A DNA stretch of 64,000 bases. It comes from Meiothermus hypogaeus (lineage in GTDB: Bacteria > Deinococcota > Deinococci > Deinococcales > Thermaceae). The notes under the pieces were generated by a model. It was not told the origin of the DNA and did no database searches. It saw only the letters and a program-made list of their open reading frames with translations. The position numbers were made by a program, and so were the translations under genes. Position 1 is the first letter of the stretch. Each line of letters opens with the position of its first letter. The stretch lies in contig NZ_QWKY01000004.1 in NCBI RefSeq assembly GCF_003574035.1, forward strand, positions 34,856 to 98,855. Reading direction: 5' to 3'. Below, one piece after another: positions 25,774-32,583 of this stretch.

Positions 25774-26841
25774 TTATACCTGGTAGCGCACGTAGGGGTT
25801 CTCGTGGGGCGGGCCGTCGGAAACCCACAGCTCGAGGGTGCCCAGGTTCATGATGACCGAAACGATGGTGCGATAGGGTTCACCCAGCGCGTATTCTTCG
25901 GGGCTGGCGGTGCGGCAGACCGCATAAGGAGCACCCTCTCGGTCGGATAGGGCCGCCTGAAGCTCCTTTAGGCCGGGCTTGTTGACCTCGCGCAACCGCA
26001 GGTCGAGGCGTTCGGCCCGGTGGTGCGAGCGGTCGAGCCACTCGATGGGCGGCACCTCGATGCCAAAGCGCTCGGGGGCCAGGTAGTGGTTGGCGTGTAC
26101 CAGCTGGCGTTCGTCCTCCCACAGGGCGACGCCGCTGGGCGAAACCTCTATGTCCAGGGCCTTTCCCCCCTGGCCAATCAGAAAGTTGCCCGAAGCTGTG
26201 CGGGGGTTTTCGACAATGGCAGTTTTGGCATCATCAAGCGTTTTTTGCCGCAGGGCCTGATAGGTTCGCAGGTGGAAAGGCTTGCCCAGCCCGGCCCAGT
26301 GGTCGCCCTTAGAGACCAGGCCGTTGATGCAAAGCCCCAGCCCGTGGGCGTTAAGGCCAATCTTGCCGCCAAAGATGCCCGCCTCGGTAAAGGCCAGCAC
26401 CCTTGTACCGTCGGGCTCGGTGATGTGTTGCAGCGCCCCCTGCACCCCCTCCATCCAGTCCCAGTTTTGGCCCATCCAGAGGTGGCCGTCGGCGCTGTGG
26501 GCCGGCAGGAGGGCAAATGCGGTACAGCCGTTGGGGGCCTCGTGACCGAACTGGTGATAGACAATCTCGTAGCGCACGTTGAGGGTGGCGATGTCCACCA
26601 GGGGCTGGCCAGACCCCGCCGCAATGCCTTCGATGCCCTGGGCATAGGCCGGACTTTGCTGCCGGATGGCCTCTAGGTATCGCGCCCCCCGTTCGCGGGC
26701 CTCGCGGGGGGGGAGCTTGCACTCGACCTCGAAACGCTGGAAGTAGACCTCCAGGTTGTGGGCAATCCGGTCGGCCAGGGCAGTGCCTTGCTTCAGGCCT
26801 TGATCGTAGGGGGAACCCGAAAGTTGAAGATAGGGCAGCAT
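25774..26841 (-). CDS. C45-family autoproteolytic acyltransferase/hydrolase
   Basis: A 355-residue protein of the penicillin acyltransferase-like group of N-terminal nucleophile hydrolases. The expected processing site is before Cys106 in APNGCTAFA, which would become the catalytic nucleophile. Other family features are MGQNWDWMEG and GGKIGLNAHGLGLCING. It probably cleaves or forms an amide of unknown identity. No signal peptide. It sits 24 bp upstream of the macro-domain gene (same strand) and probably shares its mRNA. Confidence 0.87.
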   Translation of the reverse strand: MLPYLQLSGSPYDQGLKQGTALADRIAHNLEVYFQRFEVECKLPPREARERGARYLEAIRQQSPAYAQGIEGIAAGSGQPLVDIATLNVRYEIVYHQFGHEAPNGCTAFALLPAHSADGHLWMGQNWDWMEGVQGALQHITEPDGTRVLAFTEAGIFGGKIGLNAHGLGLCINGLVSKGDHWAGLGKPFHLRTYQALRQKTLDDAKTAIVENPRTASGNFLIGQGGKALDIEVSPSGVALWEDERQLVHANHYLAPERFGIEVPPIEWLDRSHHRAERLDLRLREVNKPGLKELQAALSDREGAPYAVCRTASPEEYALGEPYRTIVSVIMNLGTLELWVSDGPPHENPYVRYQV

Positions 26842-26850
26842 ATGCAGTCA

Positions 26851-27663
26851 TTATGTGCCCGGTTGGCTCAGGTTTAGCACAAACCCCGGCCCCCCGTTCC
26901 ACAAGCAGTGATCTACGTTGAAGCACAGGCCGTCGTTGTACTCGAGCGGGTAGAGCACCATCTGGGGGGCATAGCCAATCAGGCTGTAGATGGGGGTGTG
27001 GCCGTGGATCAAGCGGCTTGCGCCGAGTTGCCCCAGGAATTCTTCGGTCAGGGCAATGCCCCCGTTCAGGAACGAGAACCTGCTGGCAAACTGCTCGGCC
27101 AGCGCGTCCCAGGCCTCAACGCTATCCGAGCGCAGAATATCGCGCAGGCTCTGGTTGATCTGCTCCAGGCTATCGCCGTACTCCAGGTAGAACAAACTAT
27201 CGGCGTGCATCAGCAGGGTGCCCTCGACCCGGGCCAGGGCCGGGCGGTTTTGCAGCCATTTGATATGGCTCTCGTTCAAGCGCTCGAAATCGGGCTCTTT
27301 GCCGCCCACCCGCTGCCAGATTTCGTAAAAGGTCATGCGCTGCCCCTGGCGCTTGAAGCTGGGAATTTCGACCTGGGTAAAGTGGTGTGCGGCCAGCAGC
27401 ATCAGGTCGTGGTTGCCCAAGAGGGCATGTACAGCCCCGCCGGCAGCGGCAGCTTCGCGCTCGAGGCGCATCAAGAGCTCTATCACGCCAATGCCATTGG
27501 GGCCCCGGTCGGTATAGTCGCCCAAAAACCAGAGCTGGGCCTCCCCGCCCGTCCACTGTAGCTCCTCCCCCAAAAACCCCTCGCGTTGCAAGAGCCGGAT
27601 GAGGGCTTGCAGGCAGCCGTGAATGTCGCCGACAACGTAATGCACCGCCGGACAGTGTATCAT
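26851..27663 (-). CDS. PPP-type metallophosphoesterase
   Basis: A 270-residue calcineurin-like phosphoesterase. Metal motifs in order: VVGDIHGC, GDYTDRGPNG, LLGNHDLM, and the late LIHGHTPI. This is the pattern of bacterial PPP phosphatases and symmetric Ap4A hydrolases (ApaH). Start: ATG at 27663 or, by family fit, GTG at 27645 (VHYVVGDIHG). The ATG lies only 7 bp from the divergent start at 27671, so the two genes share or overlap promoters. Confidence 0.87.
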   Translation of the reverse strand: MIHCPAVHYVVGDIHGCLQALIRLLQREGFLGEELQWTGGEAQLWFLGDYTDRGPNGIGVIELLMRLEREAAAAGGAVHALLGNHDLMLLAAHHFTQVEIPSFKRQGQRMTFYEIWQRVGGKEPDFERLNESHIKWLQNRPALARVEGTLLMHADSLFYLEYGDSLEQINQSLRDILRSDSVEAWDALAEQFASRFSFLNGGIALTEEFLGQLGASRLIHGHTPIYSLIGYAPQMVLYPLEYNDGLCFNVDHCLWNGGPGFVLNLSQPGT

Positions 27664-27670
27664 CCGGGGC

Positions 27671-28246
27671 ATGAAAGTGCCGCTTGGCCAGCTTTTTTGG
27701 GCGTTTTTGCAGGTAGGCCTGGTGGCTTTTGGGGGTGGGGGCAACGCCCAGCTCTACCAGGCCCTGGTGCTCAGGCGGGCCTGGATGGCCGAGCGGGAGT
27801 TTCTGGAAACCACCGCACTGTGCCGCATTCTGCCGGGGCCTGTCTTTGCAAACACCGCGGCCCACCTGGGCATGCGCCTGGGGGGCGTGGTGGGGGGTGC
27901 GCTGGCCCTGTTGGGCGTGCTAACCCCTGGGGCCCTGCTGATGCTCCTCCTGAGCTTCGCTTATTTCCGCTTTGGTGCAGTGCCGGGCTCGCTGGCCGAG
28001 AGTGCTCTGAACGGGGTGGCGGCTGCGGCCATCGGGCTGATTCTGGCCACCATGCTGCGCCAGGCCCCCATTGCGCTGGACTCGCGCAAGGCAGTTTTGC
28101 TGGCCCTGGGGGTTTTTGTTACCTATGGCCTGCTGCACTGGCCGTTGCTTCTGGTGCTGCTCATGTTTGTGCCGGTGGGCATGGCCCTCTACTGGCAGGA
28201 GGCCGCCGAAACCTGGCCGGGCTCGGAGGTGGAGCCCCGTGGCTGA
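27671..28246 (+). CDS. chrA: Chromate transporter (CHR), first half
   Basis: A 191-residue membrane protein with about six helices and the CHR signature at its N-terminus (FWAFLQVGLVAFGGGGNAQLY, split by the motif FGGGG) and LPGPVFANTAAHLG. It forms one half of a bipartite CHR transporter with the next gene (8-bp overlap). CHR proteins export chromate, though many short-chain pairs have unknown physiological substrates. The start is beside the divergent phosphatase start. Confidence 0.87.
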   Translation: MKVPLGQLFWAFLQVGLVAFGGGGNAQLYQALVLRRAWMAEREFLETTALCRILPGPVFANTAAHLGMRLGGVVGGALALLGVLTPGALLMLLLSFAYFRFGAVPGSLAESALNGVAAAAIGLILATMLRQAPIALDSRKAVLLALGVFVTYGLLHWPLLLVLLMFVPVGMALYWQEAAETWPGSEVEPRG

Positions 28247-28766
28247 GGTGATAGAGGTCTTCCTGGCGTTTTTGCGCTTTGGGGTGCTGAGCTTTGGTGG
28301 GGGCATGGCCAACCTGCCGGAGATGGCGCGGGTCATCATCGGCAACGGCTGGGTCACGGGCCAGCAGTTTGCCGATGGTTTTGCCCTGGGGCAGTTTGTA
28401 CCGGGGCCCAACATGCTGGCGGTGCTGTTTTACGGCCTGAGCGCCGCCGGTGTGCCGGGAGCCCTGGCGGCTCTGCTGGGCATGTTTCTGCCCGGCGCGC
28501 TGGGGGCCATGTGGCTGGTAAAAGGCTGGGCGTGGATGGCCCGGGCCCGCTGGAGCCGCGCCCTGCGCAAAGCCCTGGTGCCCATCAGCATGGGCCTTAG
28601 CGCCAGCATGGTGCTGGTGCTTGTGCAGCTTGGGGTGGACGGGCTAGGCTGGTTTGCGCTGCTGGCCGCGGCCACCTTGCTGATTTACCGGGGGGTAAAT
28701 GTGGTCTGGGTGATTGGCGGGGGTGCAGCGCTGGGGCTGTTGGCAGCGCTTTTGCCGCTCAGGTAG
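28239..28766 (+). CDS. chrA: Chromate transporter (CHR), second half
   Basis: A 175-residue partner of the preceding gene, with CHR signature FLRFGVLSFGGGMANLPEM and LGQFVPGPNMLAVLF. Start: GTG at 28239, inside the end of the first gene, chosen because translation from the longer frame gives non-family sequence. Two-gene short-chain CHR pairs work as heterodimers of inverted topology. The 3' end overlaps a GNAT pseudogene on the other strand. Confidence 0.85.
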   Translation: MAEVIEVFLAFLRFGVLSFGGGMANLPEMARVIIGNGWVTGQQFADGFALGQFVPGPNMLAVLFYGLSAAGVPGALAALLGMFLPGALGAMWLVKGWAWMARARWSRALRKALVPISMGLSASMVLVLVQLGVDGLGWFALLAAATLLIYRGVNVVWVIGGGAALGLLAALLPLR

Positions 28767-28950
28767 CCCACTCCACCGCCACCAGGCTCGATTGGGCCAA
28801 AGCCCACCGACCTATGAATTTTTTGGTTTTGTAAACTGTCCTTTTGAATCCGGTATGGGGTAGCACCGGGCTGTCGGGCCAGACGGCATTACGAACCCTG
28901 GCCAGCTCGAGGTAATCGGTGGGAGTGAAGGGGCCAATGGTCAGGCTAAT
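28759..28950 (-). pseudogene. GNAT acetyltransferase remnant disrupted by a MITE
   Basis: On the minus strand, 28950-28857 reads ISLTIGPFTPTDYLELARVR and onward to SPVLP, closely matching the first 30 residues of the intact GNATs at 29933 and 31078 (NIRPF...DY...). The frame then enters a family-1 element end (ATACCGGATTC, 28856 downward). After the element, 28800-28759 reads RWALAQSSLVAVEWAT-stop, which resembles the GNAT segment VVGVLEYAT. The start codon appears to be ATT, with AAGGAGG-like bases five before it. So a third GNAT gene was broken by the element and truncated. Confidence 0.7.
28810..28856 (-). mobile_element. MITE-like element, family 1, copy 4 (partial)
   Basis: About 47 bp corresponding to one end of the element: CCTATGAATTTTTTGGTTTTG, then AACTGTCCTTTTGAATCCGGTAT (positions to 28856). 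The other half, with the GTTACC hairpin, is missing. It sits inside the GNAT remnant. Confidence 0.75.
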
Positions 28951-29933
28951 GCTCCTTCCTTGGCACTTAGAGCTTCTTCCTTCAACGTCAGCACATAGTC
29001 TGCCCAGATCGGCTGCTTTACAAAGCCCAGCGCTTCGTTGATGGAAAGCATGGCGTGGTTGTTCGACTCGTTGCCGGTGCGAATCTCCCTGGCTCCGTAG
29101 GCCTGGGCAAAGCGGATGCCCAGCAGTTTTAGAGCCAGGGCCAGCCCCTTGCGTCGGTAGGCCCGGCGGGTGCCAGTGAGGCCGGTGTGCAGGTAGTCGC
29201 CGTCGGTTTTCCAGAGGGTGGAGAGGGCTACGTACTGGCCGGTGTGCTGGTCTACGGCCACGAAATGCCCTTCCGGCAGGTAGTAGCGGCTCTCGAACAC
29301 CCACTTGCAATAGTCCTCGAAGCTTACCCCGCTGATGGCCTCGGGGCGCGGTACGTCCAGGCGGGCCTCGAGCCAGAGGTCGTAGAGCTTTTGCTTGTAG
29401 TCCGGGTCGCTCTCGAGTTCCTTCATGCTCCGAAGCTCGAAACCTGCGGCTTCTACAGCCTCGATCTTGCCCGCCCAGAGGCGAAAGTCGAAGCGCTTTA
29501 CATCCAGCCGCGATTCCCAGTATTTCATCTTCTCCACAAAGCCCAGTTTTTGTAGCCAGAGGCTGGCGTCGGGTTGATCCTCGCGGGTGCTGCTCAGGAT
29601 CGAGATGGGGTCGTAGGGCTCAATCGCTTCCATGATCCGCCGATACAGCGCTTTGCCGATGCCCTGGCTGCGGAAAGCTGGCTTCACCGTGATCCAGGCC
29701 GCGAACTTTTGCGGGTGGTACATGCCTTCGAACTGTGTGTACTCGCCCACCCCCACAATCTGCTGGTCAACCTCCGCTACGAAGCGCCCCCACCGGATCT
29801 CAGGGGCGTGCTTATCGTGCTCGCGCAGCCCGGCTTCGGTGTGCACTTCGTCGGGCCAGGCTGCGGCCAGCACCTCGGCAATGGCGGGATAGTCGCGCTC
29901 CTCAAAAGGTCGAATGTTCAGGTTCGGTACCAT
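28941..29933 (-). CDS. Tandem-GNAT N-acetyltransferase
   Basis: A 330-residue protein with two GNAT folds. The first has the acetyl-CoA loop FRSQGIGKALYRR; the second has RRAYRRKGLALALKLLGI and ends with the motif NHAMLSINEALGFVKQP. Tandem GNATs of this kind act on small molecules or antibiotics; the substrate is unknown. A paralogue is at 30131 and a pseudogene copy follows directly downstream. A start shortly inside (VPNLNIRPF) is possible, but the ATG is reasonable. Confidence 0.87.
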   Translation of the reverse strand: MVPNLNIRPFEERDYPAIAEVLAAAWPDEVHTEAGLREHDKHAPEIRWGRFVAEVDQQIVGVGEYTQFEGMYHPQKFAAWITVKPAFRSQGIGKALYRRIMEAIEPYDPISILSSTREDQPDASLWLQKLGFVEKMKYWESRLDVKRFDFRLWAGKIEAVEAAGFELRSMKELESDPDYKQKLYDLWLEARLDVPRPEAISGVSFEDYCKWVFESRYYLPEGHFVAVDQHTGQYVALSTLWKTDGDYLHTGLTGTRRAYRRKGLALALKLLGIRFAQAYGAREIRTGNESNNHAMLSINEALGFVKQPIWADYVLTLKEEALSAKEGALA

Positions 29934-29961
29934 ATGCTGCTCCTGGTGCTAAGCTAAGTCT

Positions 29962-30159
29962 GTGAGCCATAAGATTCGCCAGAAGTTGGCTGCCATTGTG
30001 ACCACGGTGGTATTTGGTTTTATCCTGTGGAAACTGCTCGAGCGCACTTTTGTACTAATCTGGGTCAATACCCCCTGGTGGGGAGCCCTGCTCATGCTGA
30101 TTGTGCTATTCCTGATCATTGATTACACCATTAGCCGGGCCTTTGGGGTACGGGACTGA
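29962..30159 (+). CDS. Small two-helix membrane protein
   Basis: A 65-residue protein starting at GTG (MSHKIRQKLAAIV). Two hydrophobic helices (AIVTTVVFGFILWKLLE, ALLMLIVLFLIIDYTI). TAAGCT (29950-29955) six bases upstream suggests a leaderless mRNA. The 3' end overlaps the convergent GNAT gene by 29 bp. Family unknown. Confidence 0.65.
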   Translation: MSHKIRQKLAAIVTTVVFGFILWKLLERTFVLIWVNTPWWGALLMLIVLFLIIDYTISRAFGVRD

Positions 30160-31078
30160 GGCGCAAGAACACCGCTGCCGGCTCCTTCACGAACCCCAGG
30201 GCCTCGTTGATAGCCAGCATGGGGCGGTTGATCTGGTGGTTGGAGGTGCGGATGTAGCGCACCCCGTAGCTCCGGGCAAACTCGATGGCCCGCAGCTTGA
30301 GGGCCCACGCAATGCCCTGGCGGCGGTGGCTGGCCCGTACCCCGGTAAGCCCCGTGCGCAGGGTTTGGGGCCGGTTGGATCTGAACAGCATGGTAACCCC
30401 CACCATCTTTGGGCCCTCTAGCGCCAGGAAATACCCCTCGGGCAGCAGGTTGGGGTCTTGCAGGGTGCGCTCCCGCCAGACCTCGAAGGGCCAGGGGGTG
30501 ATGGGCTCGCGGCTGGGCACATCCCCGAGCAATTCGATCTCCAGTTCGTACAAAGCCTGCTGGAACGCCACCTCCTGCCAGGGCAGCTCGCCCAGGGGCC
30601 GCAGGGCGATACCAGGGGGTAAGGGGCGGATAAAGGGGTGGGCGTCGAAGTGCTGTAAATCCAGCACCGACTCCCAGCGCCGCTCCACTTCGGCAAAGCC
30701 CTGGGTCAGCAAAAAGCGGAACTCCGGCCAGTTTTCCCGCACCTGGGCCTGGAGCTCCCGAGGCTGGTGGGGGGCCAGTTGAGCCAGTAAAAATTCCCAA
30801 AGCGGCGCTTCGAGGGCCTGGGCCTCGGGGCGCAGGTGATAACGCACCTCGAGCGCCCCTGGCCTGGGGTCGTAGTAGGGGGTGGCGTACTCCAGCACCC
30901 CCACCACCTGTCCGGCTTGCTCGAGCAAAAAGCGTTCCATTATGTCGCTTTGGCCCCTGGTGCGATCCAAGTGCTTCATCTGGGCCATGTCCAGCGGCGC
31001 CTCGGGGTGGGCGGCCTCGCGCACGGCGGCAAAAGCCTGGTAGTCGGCCTCGGAAAAGTCGAAGGGGCGGATATTCAT
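30131..31078 (-). CDS. Tandem-GNAT N-acetyltransferase
   Basis: A 315-residue paralogue of the protein at 28941. N-terminus MNIRPFDFSEADYQAF; the C-terminal GNAT domain has RASHRRQGIAWALKLRAIE and INRPMLAINEALGFVKEP. The first domain has a weaker acetyl-CoA loop. Its ATG overlaps the stop of the RIO kinase gene (ATGA), so the two are translated together. Confidence 0.87.
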   Translation of the reverse strand: MNIRPFDFSEADYQAFAAVREAAHPEAPLDMAQMKHLDRTRGQSDIMERFLLEQAGQVVGVLEYATPYYDPRPGALEVRYHLRPEAQALEAPLWEFLLAQLAPHQPRELQAQVRENWPEFRFLLTQGFAEVERRWESVLDLQHFDAHPFIRPLPPGIALRPLGELPWQEVAFQQALYELEIELLGDVPSREPITPWPFEVWRERTLQDPNLLPEGYFLALEGPKMVGVTMLFRSNRPQTLRTGLTGVRASHRRQGIAWALKLRAIEFARSYGVRYIRTSNHQINRPMLAINEALGFVKEPAAVFLRLSPVPQRPG

Positions 31079-32166
31079 AGCAAAGTCGCCTCCACGGGGG
31101 TGAACGGAGTAGCGTTTTTGCGGGCAATCTGCCAGACCCTGCGCAACACCTCAGAACCTTTGGGGTGCAAGCCCAGGTGCCCAAAGGTGCGGCATAGACC
31201 GTGCACGTCGCGCTGCAAAATCTCGCTGGCGCGGGGGTTCTTGTCCCACTCCACCATCTGCGGAAAATCAATCACCACTGCCCGACCTTCCCACCACAGC
31301 AGGTTGAAGGCGGAGTAGTCGCCGTGCACCTTGCCGTGGGCCAGCATCAATCCCAGGATTTGGATGGCTTGCTCGAGGGCATCCTGGGCTTCTGCCTGGC
31401 TTAACCCGGCCTCGCTCAGGCGGGGGGCGGGGCCCTCACCATCGCCGATGAACTCCATCAAGATCACGTTGCCGGCATGGGCCACCGGCTTGGGTACGGC
31501 GAGGCCGGCTTGGTGAAGGGCGTGGAGTTGGCGGTACTCTTCTTCCACCCACAGGATGTTTTGCGCGCGCACGCCAAACTGGCTGCGCTGGTCAATGGCT
31601 TTCTCCACCTGTTTGTCGCTGATGTAGCGGCCCTGGCGGTAGAGGGCATCGTTTTTGAAGCTGCGTACCCGGCTGTCCACGTAGAGCTTGGCCGCCAGCA
31701 GGGGAAAATCTTCAACCGCGCCCTCGCCTTCCTGGGGGAAGGGGGCGGGTGGATGGGGGCCAACCAGGGGTGTTGTTTTGGCCGAGGCCCGTACCACATA
31801 CAGGGTGGCTTCCTTGCCGCTGCGCAGTTGCCACAGCAACTCGCTGAAGTATTCCTTCTCGTACAGCTCCTGCAGGCCGGGGTCGCCGAAGGTGCGGCCC
31901 TGTGCCTGGCCGGACTCGAGCAATTTCTTGACGGTCTGGCGGCGGGGCGGCTTGCGGGCTTTGCGATGGGCACGGTCGGCGAAATATTCCCGGCCATCGG
32001 CTTCGTCGGAAAGCCAGTCGTAACCGGAGGCTTCCAGCTCTTCCTCGAGCCAGGAGGTGGCCGGGGGCCGGTTGGGGTTGTTGACAGACATTAGAACCTC
32101 AGCAATACCAATCAAAGGGGGCTTGGGTTGGAATAGAGAACGGGTTGGATTTTGAATCATTCCCAT
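31075..32166 (-). CDS. RIO-type serine/threonine protein kinase
   Basis: A 363-residue atypical kinase. Nucleotide loop SGKEATLYVVRAS, catalytic Lys in LLAAKLYVD, the RIO-specific segment RSFKNDALYRQGRY, catalytic HGDYSAFNLLWW and metal-binding VVIDFPQMV. RIO kinases act in ribosome maturation in archaea and eukaryotes; bacterial roles are poorly known. Between the nucleotide loop and the catalytic Lys there is an extra stretch (PHPPAPFPQEGEGA) encoded by a palindromic DNA repeat. Start set at ATG 32166 because AAAGGAG lies eight bases before it; ATG 32091 (MSVNNPN) is the alternative. Coupled to the GNAT gene downstream. Confidence 0.85.
   Translation of the reverse strand: MGMIQNPTRSLFQPKPPLIGIAEVLMSVNNPNRPPATSWLEEELEASGYDWLSDEADGREYFADRAHRKARKPPRRQTVKKLLESGQAQGRTFGDPGLQELYEKEYFSELLWQLRSGKEATLYVVRASAKTTPLVGPHPPAPFPQEGEGAVEDFPLLAAKLYVDSRVRSFKNDALYRQGRYISDKQVEKAIDQRSQFGVRAQNILWVEEEYRQLHALHQAGLAVPKPVAHAGNVILMEFIGDGEGPAPRLSEAGLSQAEAQDALEQAIQILGLMLAHGKVHGDYSAFNLLWWEGRAVVIDFPQMVEWDKNPRASEILQRDVHGLCRTFGHLGLHPKGSEVLRRVWQIARKNATPFTPVEATLL
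31700..31770 (-). repeat. Palindromic repeat inserted in the RIO kinase reading frame
   Basis: Contains CGCCCTCGCCTTCC (31719-31732) and GGAAGGGGGCGGG (31737-31749), an imperfect inverted repeat. It encodes a Pro-rich loop (PHPPAPFPQEGEG) in the kinase, a peptide typical of dispersed palindromic repeats read through in frame. The kinase motifs on both sides are intact. Confidence 0.5.
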
Positions 32167-32190
32167 CGCACACTCCTTTCGTAAGACCAC

Positions 32191-32225
32191 AAGAAAGCTG
32201 GGGGCTTTAGGTTTGCCCCCAGCTT
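32191..32225 (-). terminator. Attenuator-like hairpin before the RIO kinase gene
   Basis: On the minus strand AAGCTGGGGGC and GCCCCCAGCTT form an 11-bp stem with a 9-nt AAACCTAAA-type loop, followed by TCTTGT. It lies between a 26-codon ORF and the kinase start, so it may be a conditional terminator controlled by translation of the small ORF. Confidence 0.65.
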
Positions 32226-32241
32226 GGGTATACGTTGGCGC

Positions 32242-32322
32242 TTATGGCATTAACGTAACCGCTCGGCGGCAAACCACGGATGCGACTCCAAGGGCAGACA
32301 GAAAGTGGGAGATCATCATCAT
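32242..32322 (-). CDS. Small ORF (26 aa), possible leader peptide
   Basis: MMMISHFLSALGVASVVCRR then AVTLMP-stop. It has a near-perfect Shine-Dalgarno (AAAGGAGGTG, six bases before the first ATG) and its own promoter-like boxes upstream. It is followed by a strong terminator-like hairpin and then the RIO kinase gene. The sequence has no run of one amino acid, so if it is a regulatory leader it would respond to ribosome stalling by another signal. It could also be a small hydrophobic protein in its own right. Confidence 0.5.
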   Translation of the reverse strand: MMMISHFLSALGVASVVCRRAVTLMP

Positions 32323-32349
32323 GGGTTCACCTCCTTTGCAATGCTCGTT

Positions 32350-32391
32350 CTACTCCCAGGAGTGTAGCACATGGCACACTAGCCCCGCAAG
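32350..32391 (-). promoter_or_regulatory. Putative promoter of the small ORF/RIO kinase unit
   Basis: On the minus strand TTGCGG and TACACT about 18 bp apart, with TG one base before TACACT (extended -10), upstream of the small ORF. The -35 lies in a GC hairpin (CCCGC-AAG-GCGGG) that on the plus strand is followed by a T-rich tract and could be a terminator. Confidence 0.4.
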
Positions 32392-32583
32392 GCGGGTTTG
32401 TTTTTTGTTCTCCCACAAGGGAAGTGCGCAGGACATAGGAGGACCGGGTTCTGGGTGCTTGATGCCGTCTTCATTCAATCTTCGATGGTTGCTTGGCCCA
32501 ACCAAGGCTCCGTAACGCTTTCCTGGCAAAATTGGTGCAAATATCCGCTGTTTTAGGTGTTTACAAGCTAACCTCGAGGTGTT

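Noticed and set aside
32384..32411. Plus-strand rho-independent terminator (CCCGC-AAG-GCGGG plus T-rich tract)
   Set aside because: No plus-strand gene ends upstream of it; the hairpin is noted only as overlapping the leader promoter.
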